From contig CM035806.1 in the NCBI GenBank assembly GCA_020466095.1, forward strand, positions 62,172,059-62,236,058: a stretch of 64,000 nt of DNA, in the 5' to 3' direction. Source of the DNA: Chlorops oryzae (taxonomy: Eukaryota; Arthropoda; Insecta; Diptera; Chloropidae). Made by a program: the position numbers and the translations under genes. The notes beneath the pieces were generated by a model. It did not search any database, was not told the DNA's origin, and was given only the letters and a program-made list of their open reading frames with translations. Below, one piece after another: positions 43,604 to 54,724 of the stretch (position 1 is its first letter; every line of letters starts with the position of its first letter).

Positions 43604-44833
43604 TGTATGTCCAATTTTATTAACCAAATGAGAATTATAGCGAACGCAAAGAAATGCAATTAAACATATTTCCTTTTAAATCAACCAAAAACGTTGTTGA
43701 CTCAGAGTGAAGTTCGCTCAGAGTTAAGTTCGCTCAGAGTGTTTTTTTTTACACAAAAGGTATTTCCGACTGCAGCCACCTCAAACGGATTTTGAAGTTT
43801 TGTTTATTTTTCGATAGGTTTAACCTAAAAACACTTTAGGAACCAATTTTTAAGTTTCTTTTGCGGAGTGTCCTTGAGATATTCTTGAAAAATCCCTTTT
43901 GATAAATTTTTTTTTGCAAAATTTTATATTTTAAAAAGTAATTATGGTAGAAATATGAAAAAAATGGCTGATGATAGTTAATTTAACCGAGAATTCAAAA
44001 ACTTTTTTTTATTAATTTTACACTGAGAAAAAATTTTCCTCAAAAATAAAAAAAGAATTAATTAATTTTTTTCAGTGTTTTACCGTTTCTGCGCCACTTT
44101 CTTGCTATATAAAAAAAAAACCTCTAGGTATTACTTTTATTTCAAACAAAAATTATTAAAATTGAATCGTTATTTTTTTAGATAATTAGAAAAACGCAAT
44201 TGCGCATAAATAGATGCTCCCAGCACTAATATTCAATACAAACGTGCAAAAATTGTAGAAATTGGATGGCAAGAAAGTGCGAAATTTTTTTTTTTCATTT
44301 CCAATAAAAGAGATTATAAAAAAAATTAGAGAATGTAAAGAATTGAAGGTTTTTATACATATGAACATATGGTGTAACAGTGCGTAACGGAGTTTAAAGT
44401 TAAAAAAAGTTGTTTTATAATTTTTTTTCTCAAATAACATAGCTACTAGTGTAATCTAGGATAACCTCTTACAGCTCAAAAAGAATATGAAAATTATATC
44501 TAAAGTCAATTCACAGAAATTTCAGATAGAAGCTGACATAAAATTTCTAAAGGAAAAATTTTGTAACGCGTGCGTAGCGGACATTTTGCTTAATATCATC
44601 GAAATTACAAATGGATTTAAAAACCCTTAACACGTTTTGTAAAGAGGGTGAAATTAATTAATAATAATTGCAAATCAGATTTCGGAAATTAATTTTTCTT
44701 AGCTAAACCAATTATAATAATTCGCACGCTGTAACAGTGCGTAACATGGATTTCGTGATATAACATACTTAGTAATATATGGTATCGCATGACTTCTTCC
44801 GAAGGCAAGACCATGTAGGAGTGTAGGTCTAAC
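42720..44833 (+). repeat. 2.1-kb duplication, first copy
   Basis: Nearly identical to 47001-49113 in direct orientation, about 4.28 kb apart. Differences are few and mostly in homopolymers. It contains the end of a DINE-1-like element, the right end of 41133-43603 with its duplication, and AT-rich sequence with 'gttcgctcagagt' words. It stops 22 bases into a CATGTAGGAGTG terminus (44812-44833). Confidence 0.95.
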
Positions 44834-44979
44834 CAAAGACAATATACCCTGCAGTAAATGCGGGGCAAATTGCCCCAGCGTCACCACTGTCATTCTATAG
44901 ACATGGTCAACGAGGAGGTCCACAGTTCAATTTTCTTGAGCATTCATTAAATGAATTTGCTGCACGAGAATCAAAAGGC

Positions 44980-45052
44980 TCCGTAGCGTAATGGTTAGCA
45001 TGTCCGATCATCAATCCGAAGGCTCGTGTTCGAATCCCAGGGCAGGCGAGAA
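44980..45052 (+). other. tRNA-like sequence with A and B box
   Basis: 'tagcgtaatggttagca' fits an A box/D arm and 'gtgttcgaatccc' a B box. The anticodon arm does not fold properly and the acceptor does not close, so it is a tRNA-derived SINE head rather than a tRNA gene. Confidence 0.5.
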
Positions 45053-45298
45053 AAAGTGGAAAATTGTAAAATTCGGAGGATTATTCTTATGGATTCTTAT
45101 GGGTGAGAAGAGAGAAAAAAAGTTTCCATTCTGAACTCTCGTGAATGCTGCTTTCACAGTTCGTGCGAAAATTCTCATGAATTATATTTTCAATTACTTA
45201 ATTTTTCCAATTTTTTCGCAAATAAAAAATTTTTTTTAAGCCTGTTAGACACCTATAATATTATCCACTTAAAAAAAAAAAAAAAAAAAAAAAAAATT

Positions 45299-45385
45299 GG
45301 CATCCGCCCGAGCGAGATTCGAACACGGGTCTCCAGGTCGCTAGGCCAGACTCTTCACACTGAGCCATCCGAGCCCTGCGCGCGG
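45299..45385 (-). other. tRNA-like sequence with A and B box, opposite strand
   Basis: On the minus strand 'ggatggctcagtgtgaagag' resembles an A box/D arm and 'cgtgttcgaatctcgc' a B box. Next to it is an A/T homopolymer, as in a SINE. Cloverleaf incomplete. Confidence 0.5.
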
Positions 45386-45587
45386 CGCTTTCTATTTAGG
45401 TAATATAGCTAATGAGCTGCCTCTACAGCATCACCAGTTCAATCGTCAACTGGTGTCCGCTCGAACATATGCTCATACAAAATGTCCATAGGAGAATACA
45501 TTGGCACGGGTACAGTTGGTCACTAGTGACGGTGACGGAGGAACTAGTGACAGATTGAATCAGTCACTAGTGATAATTACTGCAGGG

Positions 45588-45956
45588 TAATAACAAGATG
45601 CCTCACGCTCATACAAAAAAATGTCTAACGTAAAATTTGATGTGGACGCACGCTGCGTCCACGTAAAGTGTTTTTTCATACAGACTCAGTTCGCGAGAGA
45701 GCGAATTTAAAAAGAGGCATCGCTTCGTTTTGACTTCGTTTCTGCTCTTCGTCGGTTGCTTGTCGTGCTATTAGAAACCACATTCGATGCGTATACGTAT
45801 GTATGTTACATACACGTATGTCACGTTGTGCGTCTCTTAGTTACTTTTTGTTTGTCAACTTCAAGACGAAGTCGATTTACTTTTAATTTCGGGATTGGTA
45901 TATGCACGGCTGCCACTTTGGGCCAATTGGACTTTTTTATAACAGTTTTGTGGTAT
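45588..45956. other. Possible promoter-like or LTR-like DNA; unresolved
   Basis: Contains a perfect hairpin GTGGACGCA-cgc-TGCGTCCAC (45642-45662) and a 'tttaaaaagaggcatcgc' stretch reminiscent of a TATA-type promoter. No gene follows that I recognise. Confidence 0.25.
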
Positions 45957-46396
45957 ACTAGGTATATCGGGATCCGAGTATGATCTTAAGTAAAAATGGG
46001 AGACATCCGCCCACTGCCACGCCCACAAATGAATATAATGTGTTTTCAGTAAAATGCTTGGAACTTGCGAACCACTCAACAAAATTCATTGATATTTGGT
46101 CTGATGGTAAACTACGAAAAGGGGCATATCCTGGAAAAAAAATGGACGCCGTCCTCGTCGAGCCACGCCCACAAATAAGCTCACAAAGAAGGGCTTATCG
46201 TAACTTTTGAAGTAAAAGGCGTAAATGCTTCAAATTCGCAACATAGGTTGACCAAGGCGAATGAGAGGTGTAGGAAAAAAAATTATGTGGCCCGCCCACT
46301 GCCATGCCCACAAAAGGAGAGGCAAAACATAGTGCGCCAATAATGTCGGGACGCTGAGTATTTCACTTTTACTTTCTTACTTTAGCTTTCTTGTTT
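45957..46396 (-). mobile_element. DINE-1/mini-me-like element, subfamily A, partial
   Basis: Reverse-strand copy with units 'cgcccactgccacgcccac' and 'cgtaacttttgaagtaaaag', like 1-505. It lacks the 3' (GACA)n part. Confidence 0.65.
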
Positions 46397-47000
46397 ACGC
46401 TTGGTCTTGAATAAAACAGCAATAAAATTAACAAAGGGGATTTTTTTCTCTACGCAAATTATGAGCTCTTCTTTCAGAAATTATCTTTTTTTTATTTTGT
46501 TATAGTTTAAACCACTTCAACTAAGGGCAAGGGAATGAATGGGCGCGATGTATGCATTTTTTGGTATTTAATGACCTCATCTATGTCAATATGCCGCCCT
46601 ACAAACTCGACACGCGGGTGAAAAAATGCAAATTAAAAAATGCTCATGTATAGCAGCTCTTATTTGCTTATTTCGATGCAACAAATCTTAATTTTCGCAG
46701 TTATTTTTCCCCTTTGTTCGCTCTCTGTAACATATCAAAAAAGGGATTAACTGTGGATACTACTTTAAGAGAAACGGGATAAATATGGTTTACCGAAGAC
46801 TTATAAGGGAAAGGTTGTCTTTGAATGTTGGCAATACTGAATGAAACTCGCATATATTTTAAGGAAGCGAGCGACGTGACCCTGCTCGCTCGATAGTTGG
46901 CAACTGACTGACTGATTTTCGTTTTTCAGTTTCGGCTTCACACGCATGAGAGCACTAACACAAATGTTTTGCCCGCGGGCCTTCTAGCGGCTTACACTGG
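46397..47000. other. No recognised feature
   Basis: Unique-looking sequence up to the junction with the second duplication copy. Confidence 0.4.
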
Positions 47001-49113
47001 TCTATATCTATCGCGACTCCTTTGGTATGTTACATACTCCGTGCCAAACTTAATATACCCTTTCCTTCGAAAAAGGTATAATAAAAAATTTATTTAAAAA
47101 AAGCTTGAAGTGTTTAGCTTAACTTGTTTCATATACTAAAAACAAACCTTCACAAAAGAGTGATGAGGTTTTATTGTACATACCCTGAATGCTACTATCC
47201 ATATTTAAAAAAATTTAGTTTCGAAGAAATTGATTAAAGAATTTGAACAGGCAATCTCACTTAATTTCAATTATTTGGAACGCCAAGCCGCACGTTGTTT
47301 GCTTTGTGAACTTTGACAGGCTGTCAAATTAAAAGGTTTACCAATAGAAAAAAATGAAGTCGTTTTTATAATGGTCAGAGTATTTTCTTACTATGTATAT
47401 GCATACTAATTTTTTCCAAATTACTACACAAAAATTTCGACTTTTTGTCAAAAAAAAGCGGCTAGCTGGCACATAGTGCACTGGAGGAAGTCTTATATCG
47501 GTGTGCATAAATGATTCAGAAGAAGATGAGTAGCCAGTATCGGGGATATAAAAGTTTTAATTGTTATGGGAATGTATTTTTTTTATGTTCAGCAGAATCC
47601 TGAGGTTTAGGTTTTATTGTTGTTTTAATAAAAGTGATCTCAAAAATAAGGTTAATTTGGTTTGATTTCCCTAATGTTTTAATAACTGGCCCTTATTTTT
47701 TGTTAAGATTTGCCTAGAGGTGTAAAAAATGTACTAAAATGTACATTCAGATTTTAAAATGTAGTCTGATTTTTGTTCTGATTTATGTTCTGATTTTTCT
47801 AGCCCATGTTCTGAATAGTTCTGCCTTTTGAATTCGATTTGTGGCCGAAGTTCTGCTTTTTCTTCCCAAACAGTTGGTATCATTATGTATGTCCAATTTT
47901 ATTAACCAAATGAGAATTATAGCGAACGCAAAGAAATGCAATTAAACATATTTCCTTTTAAATCAACCAAAAACGTTGTTGACTCAGAGTGAAGTTCGCT
48001 CAGAGTTAAGTTCGCTCAGAGTGTTTTTTTTACACAAAAGGTATTTCCGACTGCAGCCACCTGAAACGGATTTTGAAGTTTTGTTTATTTTTCGATAGGT
48101 TTAACCTAAAAACACTTTAGGAACCAATTTTTAAGTTTCTTTTGCGGAGTGTCCTTGAGATATTCTTGAAAAATCCCTTTTGATAAATTTTTTTTTGCAA
48201 AATTTTATATTTTAAAAAGTAATTATGGTAGAAATATGAAAAAAATGGCTGATGATAGTTAATTTAACCGAGAATTCAAAAACTTTTTTTTATTAATTTT
48301 ACACTGAGAAAAAATTTTCCTCAAAAATAAAAAAAGAATTAATTAATTTTTTTCAGTGTTTTACCGTTTCTGCGCCACTTTCTTGCTATATAAAAAAAAA
48401 CCTCTAGGTATTACTTTTATTTCAAACAAAAATTATTAAAATTGAATCGTTATTTTTTTAGATAATTAGAAAAACGCAATTGCGCATAAATAGATGCTCC
48501 CAGCACTAATATTCAATACAAACGTGCAAAAATTGTAGAAATTGGATGGCAAGAAAGTGCGAAATTTTTTTTTTCATTTCCAATAAAAGAGATTATAAAA
48601 AAAATTAGAGAATGTAAAGAATTGAAGGTTTTTATACATATGAACATATGGTGTAACAGTGCGTAACGGAGTTTAAAGTTAAAAAAAGTTGTTTTATAAT
48701 TTTTTTTCTCAAATAACATAGCTACTAGTGTAATCTAGGATAACCTCTTACAGCTCAAAAAGAATATGAAAATTATATCTAAAGTCAATTCACAGAAATT
48801 TCAGATAGAAGCTGACATAAAATTTCTAAAGGAAAAATTTTGTAACGCGTGCGTAGCGGACATTTTGCTTAATATCATCGAAATTTACAAATGGATTTAA
48901 AAACCCTTAACACGTTTTGTAAAGAGGGTGAAATTAATTAATAATAATTGCAAATCAGATTTCGGAAATTAATTTTTCTTAGCTAAACCAATTATAATAA
49001 TTCGCACGCTGTAACAGTGCGTAACATGGATTTCGTGATATAACATACTTAGTAATATATGGTATCGCATGACTTCTTCCGAAGGCAAGACCATGTAGGA
49101 GTGTAGGTCTAAC
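47001..49113 (+). repeat. 2.1-kb duplication, second copy
   Basis: See 42720-44833. The left junction falls inside DINE-1-like 3' sequence. The right end continues from CATGTAGGAGTGTAGGTCTA (49092) into the body of that MITE family. Confidence 0.95.
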
Positions 49114-49560
49114 TCTTCTTTTTCCTTATCCCAGCAATGTGTTAGAGCTACGCTGCTTCAACATAGGCATAGTGCATGAGGAAAAGAGAAGCATGCTGTG
49201 GCAACGAAATCCTTAGCTCTGCTGTGGTGAAATGCATTGCCACTTTTATTTTTAATTTTGGGCGATTTGCGAGTGCATTACATATTAAATATCTACCAAA
49301 CTCATAAAATGATATGAAAAGCTTGAAAAACATAAAACTAATCAAGGAAACTCAATATCAAGTAGAAATAGATATTGTTTTTTTTGTCCTTCCCTGTCCA
49401 CATAATTTTTTGATCACTCTATTTCAGCAAAACTGCTTAATTCTATGTACAATCAAATTCGTAGTCGTAGTCAAAAATGTATGTAAATTTATTGCGAAAT
49501 GAAAACATTCGTGCACATTAAGCAAAAACATATCGTAATACATTTATTAAAGTTTTAAAT
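49092..49560 (+). mobile_element. CATGTAGG-family element, left part
   Basis: The terminus CATGTAGGAGTGTAGGTCTA is followed by the family body ('gtgttagagctacgctgctt', 'ctgctgtggtgaaatgc'), shared with 51200-51683 (minus) and 54725-55230. Similarity stops near 49560 and no right end was found. Confidence 0.7.
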
Positions 49561-49854
49561 TATGCGCAACTTATTTATGCTTTGGTATTGACCGCTGACG
49601 TGCCGTGTAAGCCCCACATATTTTTTGTTAGAGTGCTGCCCAATGATCCAAAAAAAGAAGTTATTTAATTAACCTGTTTTCGTAAAGAAAATAAATTTAA
49701 ATTTGTTCTCCAAGCCTTTTTTGAATAACTTTTAAATATTGTTTTGAAATCTACAAATCAATACACAAATCAAATCAATCTACCTAAAAGAAAAATATAA
49801 CATCCATAGAATTTGTATATTTTTCGGACGTTAATAAACGCCAAATATTCGCAC
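49561..49854. other. No recognised feature
   Basis: AT-rich sequence between two MITE fragments. Confidence 0.4.
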
Positions 49855-49931
49855 AAAATTTTGCGAATGCGAATACGAATGTCTAGAAATGTTCGAATAT
49901 TCGCGAATGCGAATATTGGCAACATCACTAG
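49855..49931. mobile_element. Right-end fragment of the TAGTGATG/CGAATG MITE family
   Basis: 'gcgaatgcgaata', 'gaatattcgcgaatgcgaat' and 'acatcacta' reproduce the right end of the MITE at 26622-27304. The left end is missing. Confidence 0.6.
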
Positions 49932-50424
49932 TATGTACATATGTGTATTTTAAGCCCGTTTGTTATGTTTGTAAGCACATGAATAGCTGTTTTTGTTCCT
50001 TTTTTTATCTTTTGAAATTGTGGAAATAACGACTTATTTTTTTAACATTGAAATTTCAAGTTTTTTTTTACATTTCTTATGCAACCGGAAGAAAGTAAAG
50101 AGTTTCCATTTCTTATTTTAGTAGAATTTTCTCAATTTCTTATGGACATTTTCATTGGGGTTATCAAATTACACTTTTGATACTTTTCTTAAGAAATGGT
50201 GATACTTTTTGATACTTTTGAAAAAATAATTTGATACGAGTGGCATCACTGCCTCCCGTTCAGCGTTCGGACTACGGAAATCCCATTTCGTAGTAGAAGA
50301 CTTCAATAATCGGAGAGCAAATGAAATTTTGGTTATTAAATTGGAATTTCTCATTTTCGCACAAAAAAAAGGTAAAGAACTTATTTCAAGCAAATATTTA
50401 TTACTTCCATTTACATATTACTTA

Positions 50425-50594
50425 GCGCCCATTTACACTTTTGGCGTTTGACATCAAAAAAAATTGACTTCAAAATTTAAAATGTTTTTTCGATTCAAAA
50501 AACGATTTTGATGTCAAAAATTCTTACGTGTACACATTTTGAAGATTGTTTTGACATAGATTTTGACAAAATTGTCAAATGTGTAAATTCCCCC
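50425..50594. mobile_element. PIF/Harbinger-type MITE, TTA duplication
   Basis: The ends GCGCCCATTTACAC and inverse GGGGGAATTTACAC are flanked by TTA at 50422-50424 and 50595-50597, as in PIF/Harbinger. 170 bp. The interior repeats 'tttgacatcaaaa' words in both orientations. Confidence 0.8.
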
Positions 50595-50720
50595 TTATAG
50601 TTTGTTATCTCCATTAGTCATGATTTAGATCAGCGGCGGGCGAGCGCTATCCCGCGGGGCGCTGCAAACTGCGCAGTCGGCTACACACGACTTGTGCGTG
50701 AATCATGAAAACGCTCAGTC

Positions 50721-50900
50721 CATATAGAACTATAGCTGAAAGTTCGGCCAAAAGCTATTACGTGGTACACCACACTTTCTATTACGTGGTTCACCACAAC
50801 ACTCGAATTATGGCGTATTTCACCACAGTTGAAACTTTTTCACCAAATCATGTCATAACGCGCCAAAATTTGGCCGAAGTTGCAGCTATAGTTCTATATG
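50721..50900. mobile_element. MITE with CATATAGAACTATAGCTG ends, 8-bp duplication gctcagtc
   Basis: Perfect inverse ends CATATAGAACTATAGCTG at 50721 and 50900; duplication gctcagtc at 50713-50720 and 50901-50908. 180 bp; the interior has two 'acgtggt(a/t)caccac' words. Confidence 0.92.
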
Positions 50901-50927
50901 GCTCAGTCGCTCGCTGTCAGTCGTACT

Positions 50928-51683
50928 CATGTAGGAGTGTAGGTCTAACTCTCAACGTCGAAGAGGCTCTGCCGCGATGGGGAAATACACCATTAGGCAG
51001 GTATAGGAAATTCAACAAATTGGGGAAATTCACCAAAAAGCTACCAACAAAAACCTTAAGCAGGAATAGGAAATTCATCAAATTCGAGAAATTCACCAGA
51101 AAGCTACCAACAACAATACGAGTAGACACAAAGTGGCACTATGATGCCACTTGCAAGAAAATTTTCAAAAAAACACGGCGTCAGCTCGTTTTTTTGTATT
51201 GCTTGAAAAGTTCCTAATTGAACTTAAATAAATGTATTACGATATGTTTTTGCTCAATGTGCACGAATATTTTCATTTTGTATTAAATTTACATAAATTT
51301 TTGACTACGGCTACGAATTTCATTGTATATAGAATTTAGTATTTTTGCTTAAACAGTGTGAGCAAAAAGTTGTGTGGACAGGGTAGGACTAAAAAAACAA
51401 TTTCTATTTCTCCTTGATATTGACATTCCTTGATTAGTTTTATGGTTTTCAAGCTTTTCATATCATTTTATGAGTTTGGTAGATATTTTATATGTAATGC
51501 ACTCGAAAATCGCCCAAAATTTAAAATACAAGTGGCAATGTATTTCACCACAGCAGAGCTAAAGATTTCGCTGCCATAGCATGCTTCTCTTTTCCTCGTG
51601 CTATATGCCTATGTTGAAGCAGCATAGCTCTAACACATTGCAGGGATTAGGAAGAAGAAGAGTTAGACCTACACTCCTACATG
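50928..51683. mobile_element. MITE with CATGTAGGAGTGTAGGTC ends, 8-bp duplication gtcgtact
   Basis: The inverse ends CATGTAGGAGTGTAGGTCTA are at 50928 and 51683; duplication gtcgtact at 50920-50927 and 51684-51691. 756 bp. Its right half is the body shared with 49092-49560, 54725-55230 and 57050-57231. The CATG start and 8-base duplication recall the P superfamily; hAT is the alternative. Confidence 0.92.
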
Positions 51684-51735
51684 GTCGTACTGAGAACTTG
51701 TGCTGCATTGTTGTTGCGAATACATAGCGAGAAAA

Positions 51736-51850
51736 ATGTTTCATGCGAAATGGGAAGAAGAATATTTGTTCATTGAAAATTCTTTCGGTGAGGCTCAATG
51801 TCTTATTTGTCATTACATTGCAAACCGATGCGCTGAATATTATGTGAAAA
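51736..51850 (+). pseudogene. hAT transposase N-terminal remnant (BED-like finger)
   Basis: A short frame with 'KWEEEYLFIE' and 'AQCLICHYIA' resembles the start of ZBED/GTF2IRD2-like hAT transposases such as the one at 62881 (paired cysteines in CLIC). The remainder is lost. Confidence 0.55.
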
Positions 51851-52057
51851 GGATTATTTTTCGTGCCACAAAATTTATAGCTGATAAAAGCAAAAAAAAT
51901 TTAATTAAAACCTAAAAATTTCCCACTTGGTTTCTTTTGTTAGTTATCGCTTGCCGATCGTACCTACGCAAACTTTTCTCTCAGTGCTTTTGTCGAGTTG
52001 CTACTACGACATACGCAAGTGCGATAAGTGCAATGGTGTTGGTGCGCCCATCTCTGA

Positions 52058-52982
52058 CCCAACAAACCAAAGTGTAAATGTTAGACAACAAATTATTTCA
52101 AAAAACTTTTTGTAAGCATAATATATAAGTGATTTATAAAAACTTACAAAAATCCTTATAAAAAACGTTTTGTAACTCTAAAATCCACACATTTAAAAAT
52201 CGCTTACAAATATCTCCAAAATAAATCTTTTATAAACATTAAATATAAACTATTTACAATTGCTTATAAAACGCTTGCTTTGCTAGCATTAACAAGCTTT
52301 TCAAAACTTGTCTTGCTGCTATAAAAAAAGCACCGCTATGTGAATCAAATTCTTAAGAATTTTTGACAAACCGCGAGTATTGCAGTCTTTTGCTCTTGCG
52401 CTTGTTTAGTTTATGTGGAAATTTCAAGTGCAAGCATCGCGTGCGCATAAAATTTTAATGAATGCTTGTTAAACAAAAATTTAGGTTAGGCTGTTTGACT
52501 ATAATAAGGTCCAATTTACTTTTTTCTTAAAATGTTTGTTTTATTAAAATTTAATAAATGCTTGCTAAAGAAAAATTTGTTTGTTTTTTTTTTGGAGAAA
52601 AGAATTTGTGCAAGCTTGGAAAACGTTTAATAGCTCACTTACAAAACCTTTTCTTGTAAATAGGAAGTGTTCGTTTTTACAAGTTATTTTCAACCGTATA
52701 TAAAGAACCTTTAGAAAGCATTACAATACATTTAAAAATATAGTTTTCAAAGGGAAAATATAAGCTTACCAAATGTCTTTTGCAAGCACTACAAAACTTT
52801 AAAATAAACGTTTTGTAAACAAAATGATAAGCTTATAAAAAGGGGTGCCGTTTCGTTGGTTTTTCGCTTATACTGATATGTTTTTAAAACGAACTTCAAA
52901 GGTTTTGGAAACTTATTGTAAGCCTCGGCTTGAGTTGACAAGCTTTAAAAAAGCTTATTGTTAGTGAAATTGTTTGTTGGGG
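52058..52982. mobile_element. Repeat-filled TIR element, CCCAACAAAC ends
   Basis: CCCAACAAAC (52058) and inverse GTTTGTTGGGG (52982) border about 925 bp. The interior is filled with variants of 'ttttgtaagc' and 'gcttataaaa' on both strands (near 52115, 52160, 52205, 52260, 52660, 52800 and 52840). No duplication of its own could be assigned. Confidence 0.55.
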
Positions 52983-53206
52983 ATTTAGATACAGAGACGT
53001 CTGTATCGAAGAATTTGTTTGTGAACAAGGGAACAGAAAAAACTCTTTCTCATGCAAATGTCATTACGTCTAATTGCGACATAGACAAAATTATTTTGAG
53101 TAAGTTGGTGAAGTGAAAAAATCGGGGCAGATTTCAGGCAAAGGGTAGTGGCGGAGTAGATTTCAAAATTTTTAACAAACGGAGTATATCTACTATGATG
53201 GTTTTA

Positions 53207-54015
53207 AAACAAGAGATGGGGGACATACATATTTCGAACACCAATTTTCAAACCTTCAAAAGTTAGTATACTGAATGTTTCTCAAATAATCTAAAGTAGA
53301 TTCTTGCTGAAAAATTTGTATTGCGGAAACAAAGGTAATGATATTCTCTTGCTAATGGTATGTTAAGTCCTTACCTTGAGTATCAGCGTTTTGAATTTAT
53401 AGTACAATTTCTTAAGGGGTCAGATTTCGAACACTTTCCCCTACTCAATATATTAAGCTGAGAGCCAGTGTATGTCAAAAGAATCCCGGAAAATATTTAA
53501 TGAAGCACATATCCATCTCCTTTTGTGTTGTAACAGTCCCATGAGATTTATATTTGAGTTCATCCTCAACATTGAACAAACCATTTAATCTGCTCTGCGT
53601 TTAGCTGTTATGAATTGTTTGTTTGTTCAAAGGAATCCTCGGGAATTATTGCGACTCACACTCGTGTTTAATAAAGTGGAAAAATTGGAATAAAATGAAA
53701 TTTTGAAATCTTAATGTGATATGGATGGGTTCGCTTAATTTATCGTATATACCATAAAATGCATGAGTAACTTGTTTTTTGTTTTTTGTTCAGGAGTATC
53801 AAAAGATCTCAGAGTCTACCTTGAACACGGGAAAGAATCGCGGTATTTTCATTTGATTTGTTTAAGCTATTTGCAATATTTCAAAGTTATACGGACAGAT
53901 TTTTGTGTACCGCTGTCAATTAAATTCCATTAGCTTGATTTATTATCATAAAATGTTGCACGCAACGATATAATTCGTTTATCGGCCAATTGATTTAAAA
54001 GAAGCTTGTTTGAAA
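53207..54015. other. No recognised gene
   Basis: AT-rich sequence without TIR, domain or long frame. Confidence 0.4.
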
Positions 54016-54145
54016 CACGCCCAAAAATAGATATTTTTCGTAGCTTCCGAAGTAAGAAGTGTTCAAGCTTCAGACTCGAATGACGATTGAAAAGTGTGGG
54101 AGAAAAATTTATATGGCCCGCTTACTGCTACGCTCACAAACATTG
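54016..54145. mobile_element. Degenerate DINE-1-like unit
   Basis: 'cacgcccaaaaatagat', 'ttcgtagcttccgaagta' and 'atggcccgcttactgctacgc' are one decayed unit of the subfamily A repeat. Confidence 0.55.
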
Positions 54146-54448
54146 ATTTTTTTAAACTGCGGTACACTGAGCGAACGTAACCATGATTTTTTTTTTAAAA
54201 GAGCGCATTGTTATTCACCGTCCTTTTGATTTTCGAACAGAACAAAAATTTTAAATGAAAAATGGTTGAGTCAAAAACATTTTTGGTTGGTTTGAAAGGA
54301 AATATGTTTACATAATTACATTTCTTTACGCTCGGTATATTTCTCAATTGTTTTATATAATATGACATAAGATTTTTATTCATCTTAAAATTTTTTAAGC
54401 ATTGCGAAAGCAGGACTATAGGTCTAACCATATAGTAATATAGGGGAC
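54146..54448. repeat. Contains an inverted copy of 43620-43705
   Basis: 'tttttggttggtttgaaagg' and 'aaatatgtttacataattac' near 54275-54325 are the inverse of sequence inside the 2.1-kb duplication. Ends in a 'ccatatagtaatata' word. Confidence 0.55.
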
Positions 54449-54724
54449 ACTTACAACAACAACCGAATTCCGTGGTGAACTAGTGATGCTATAAGTGTTT
54501 GAGTATTCACTCAATTTTGTAACTATACAGTTTTTTATGATAGGTTATGCAATTTTGTACCTTTTTCATTCAGGAGAGCTCCAAAAATATATAGTTTATG
54601 CATTCTATTTATCATGATATGGCATAAGTACTTGATCCACTAGTTATGTTTCGAGCAACCTTAGTTATGATATCACTGAATATTTCATATCAGCTGTTCT
54701 GTAGTGGAATTCTAACTTTTTGAC
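54449..54724 (+). repeat. Dispersed repeat, inverted copy of 27990-28336
   Basis: Same order of words as the partner on the opposite strand, bounded on the left by a CATATAG-type end and on the right by the CATGTAGG terminus at 54725. Confidence 0.7.

Larger units (their letters stand above)
44847..45587. mobile_element. MITE with CCCTGCAGTAA ends and two tRNA-like segments
   Basis: CCCTGCAGTAA at 44847 and its inverse at 45587 are flanked by TA on each side. The interior holds a plus-strand tRNA-like sequence (44980-45052), an A27 tract (about 45270-45296) and a minus-strand tRNA-like sequence (45299-45385). Confidence 0.65.
25168..50251. mobile_element. hAT-type shell about 25 kb long, 8-bp duplication cctcccgt
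   Basis: The left end CAGTGTTGCCAAACTGATAC at 25168 and the right end (reverse strand CAGTGATGCCACTCGTATC at 50251) share a CAGTG-TGCCA terminus. Both are followed by clusters of 'gatac/gtatc' words. The flanks carry an identical 8-base duplication cctcccgt at 25160-25167 and 50252-50259. Everything between would be later nested insertions and duplication. Without those insertions only a few hundred bases of element remain at each end. Confidence 0.65.
50633..52982. mobile_element. hAT-derived insertion with duplication (g)atttagat, itself nested
   Basis: Starts CAGCGGCGGGCGAGCGC. The target word atttagat stands before it (50625-50632) and after 52982 (52983-52990), and the uninterrupted relative has only one copy. 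It contains two MITEs (50721-50900, 50928-51683) and a hAT N-terminal remnant (51736-51850). Its right end, GTTTGTTGGGG, does not mirror the left, so the original right terminus was lost or overwritten. Confidence 0.65.
50261..53206 (-). mobile_element. hAT-type MITE (CAGNGTTCGGACTA family) split by nested insertions
   Basis: Family sequence is present in three blocks, 50261-50424, 50598-50632 and 52983-53206, collinear with 32936-33366. The intervening blocks are insertions with their own duplications (TTA and atttagat). The distal end near 53206 has decayed. Confidence 0.8.

Noticed and set aside
44980..45052. Functional tRNA gene
   Set aside because: A and B boxes are present but the anticodon and acceptor stems do not pair.
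45588..45956. LTR of a retrotransposon
   Set aside because: Hairpin and TATA-like words are present, but no paired LTR, primer-binding site or polypurine tract was found.
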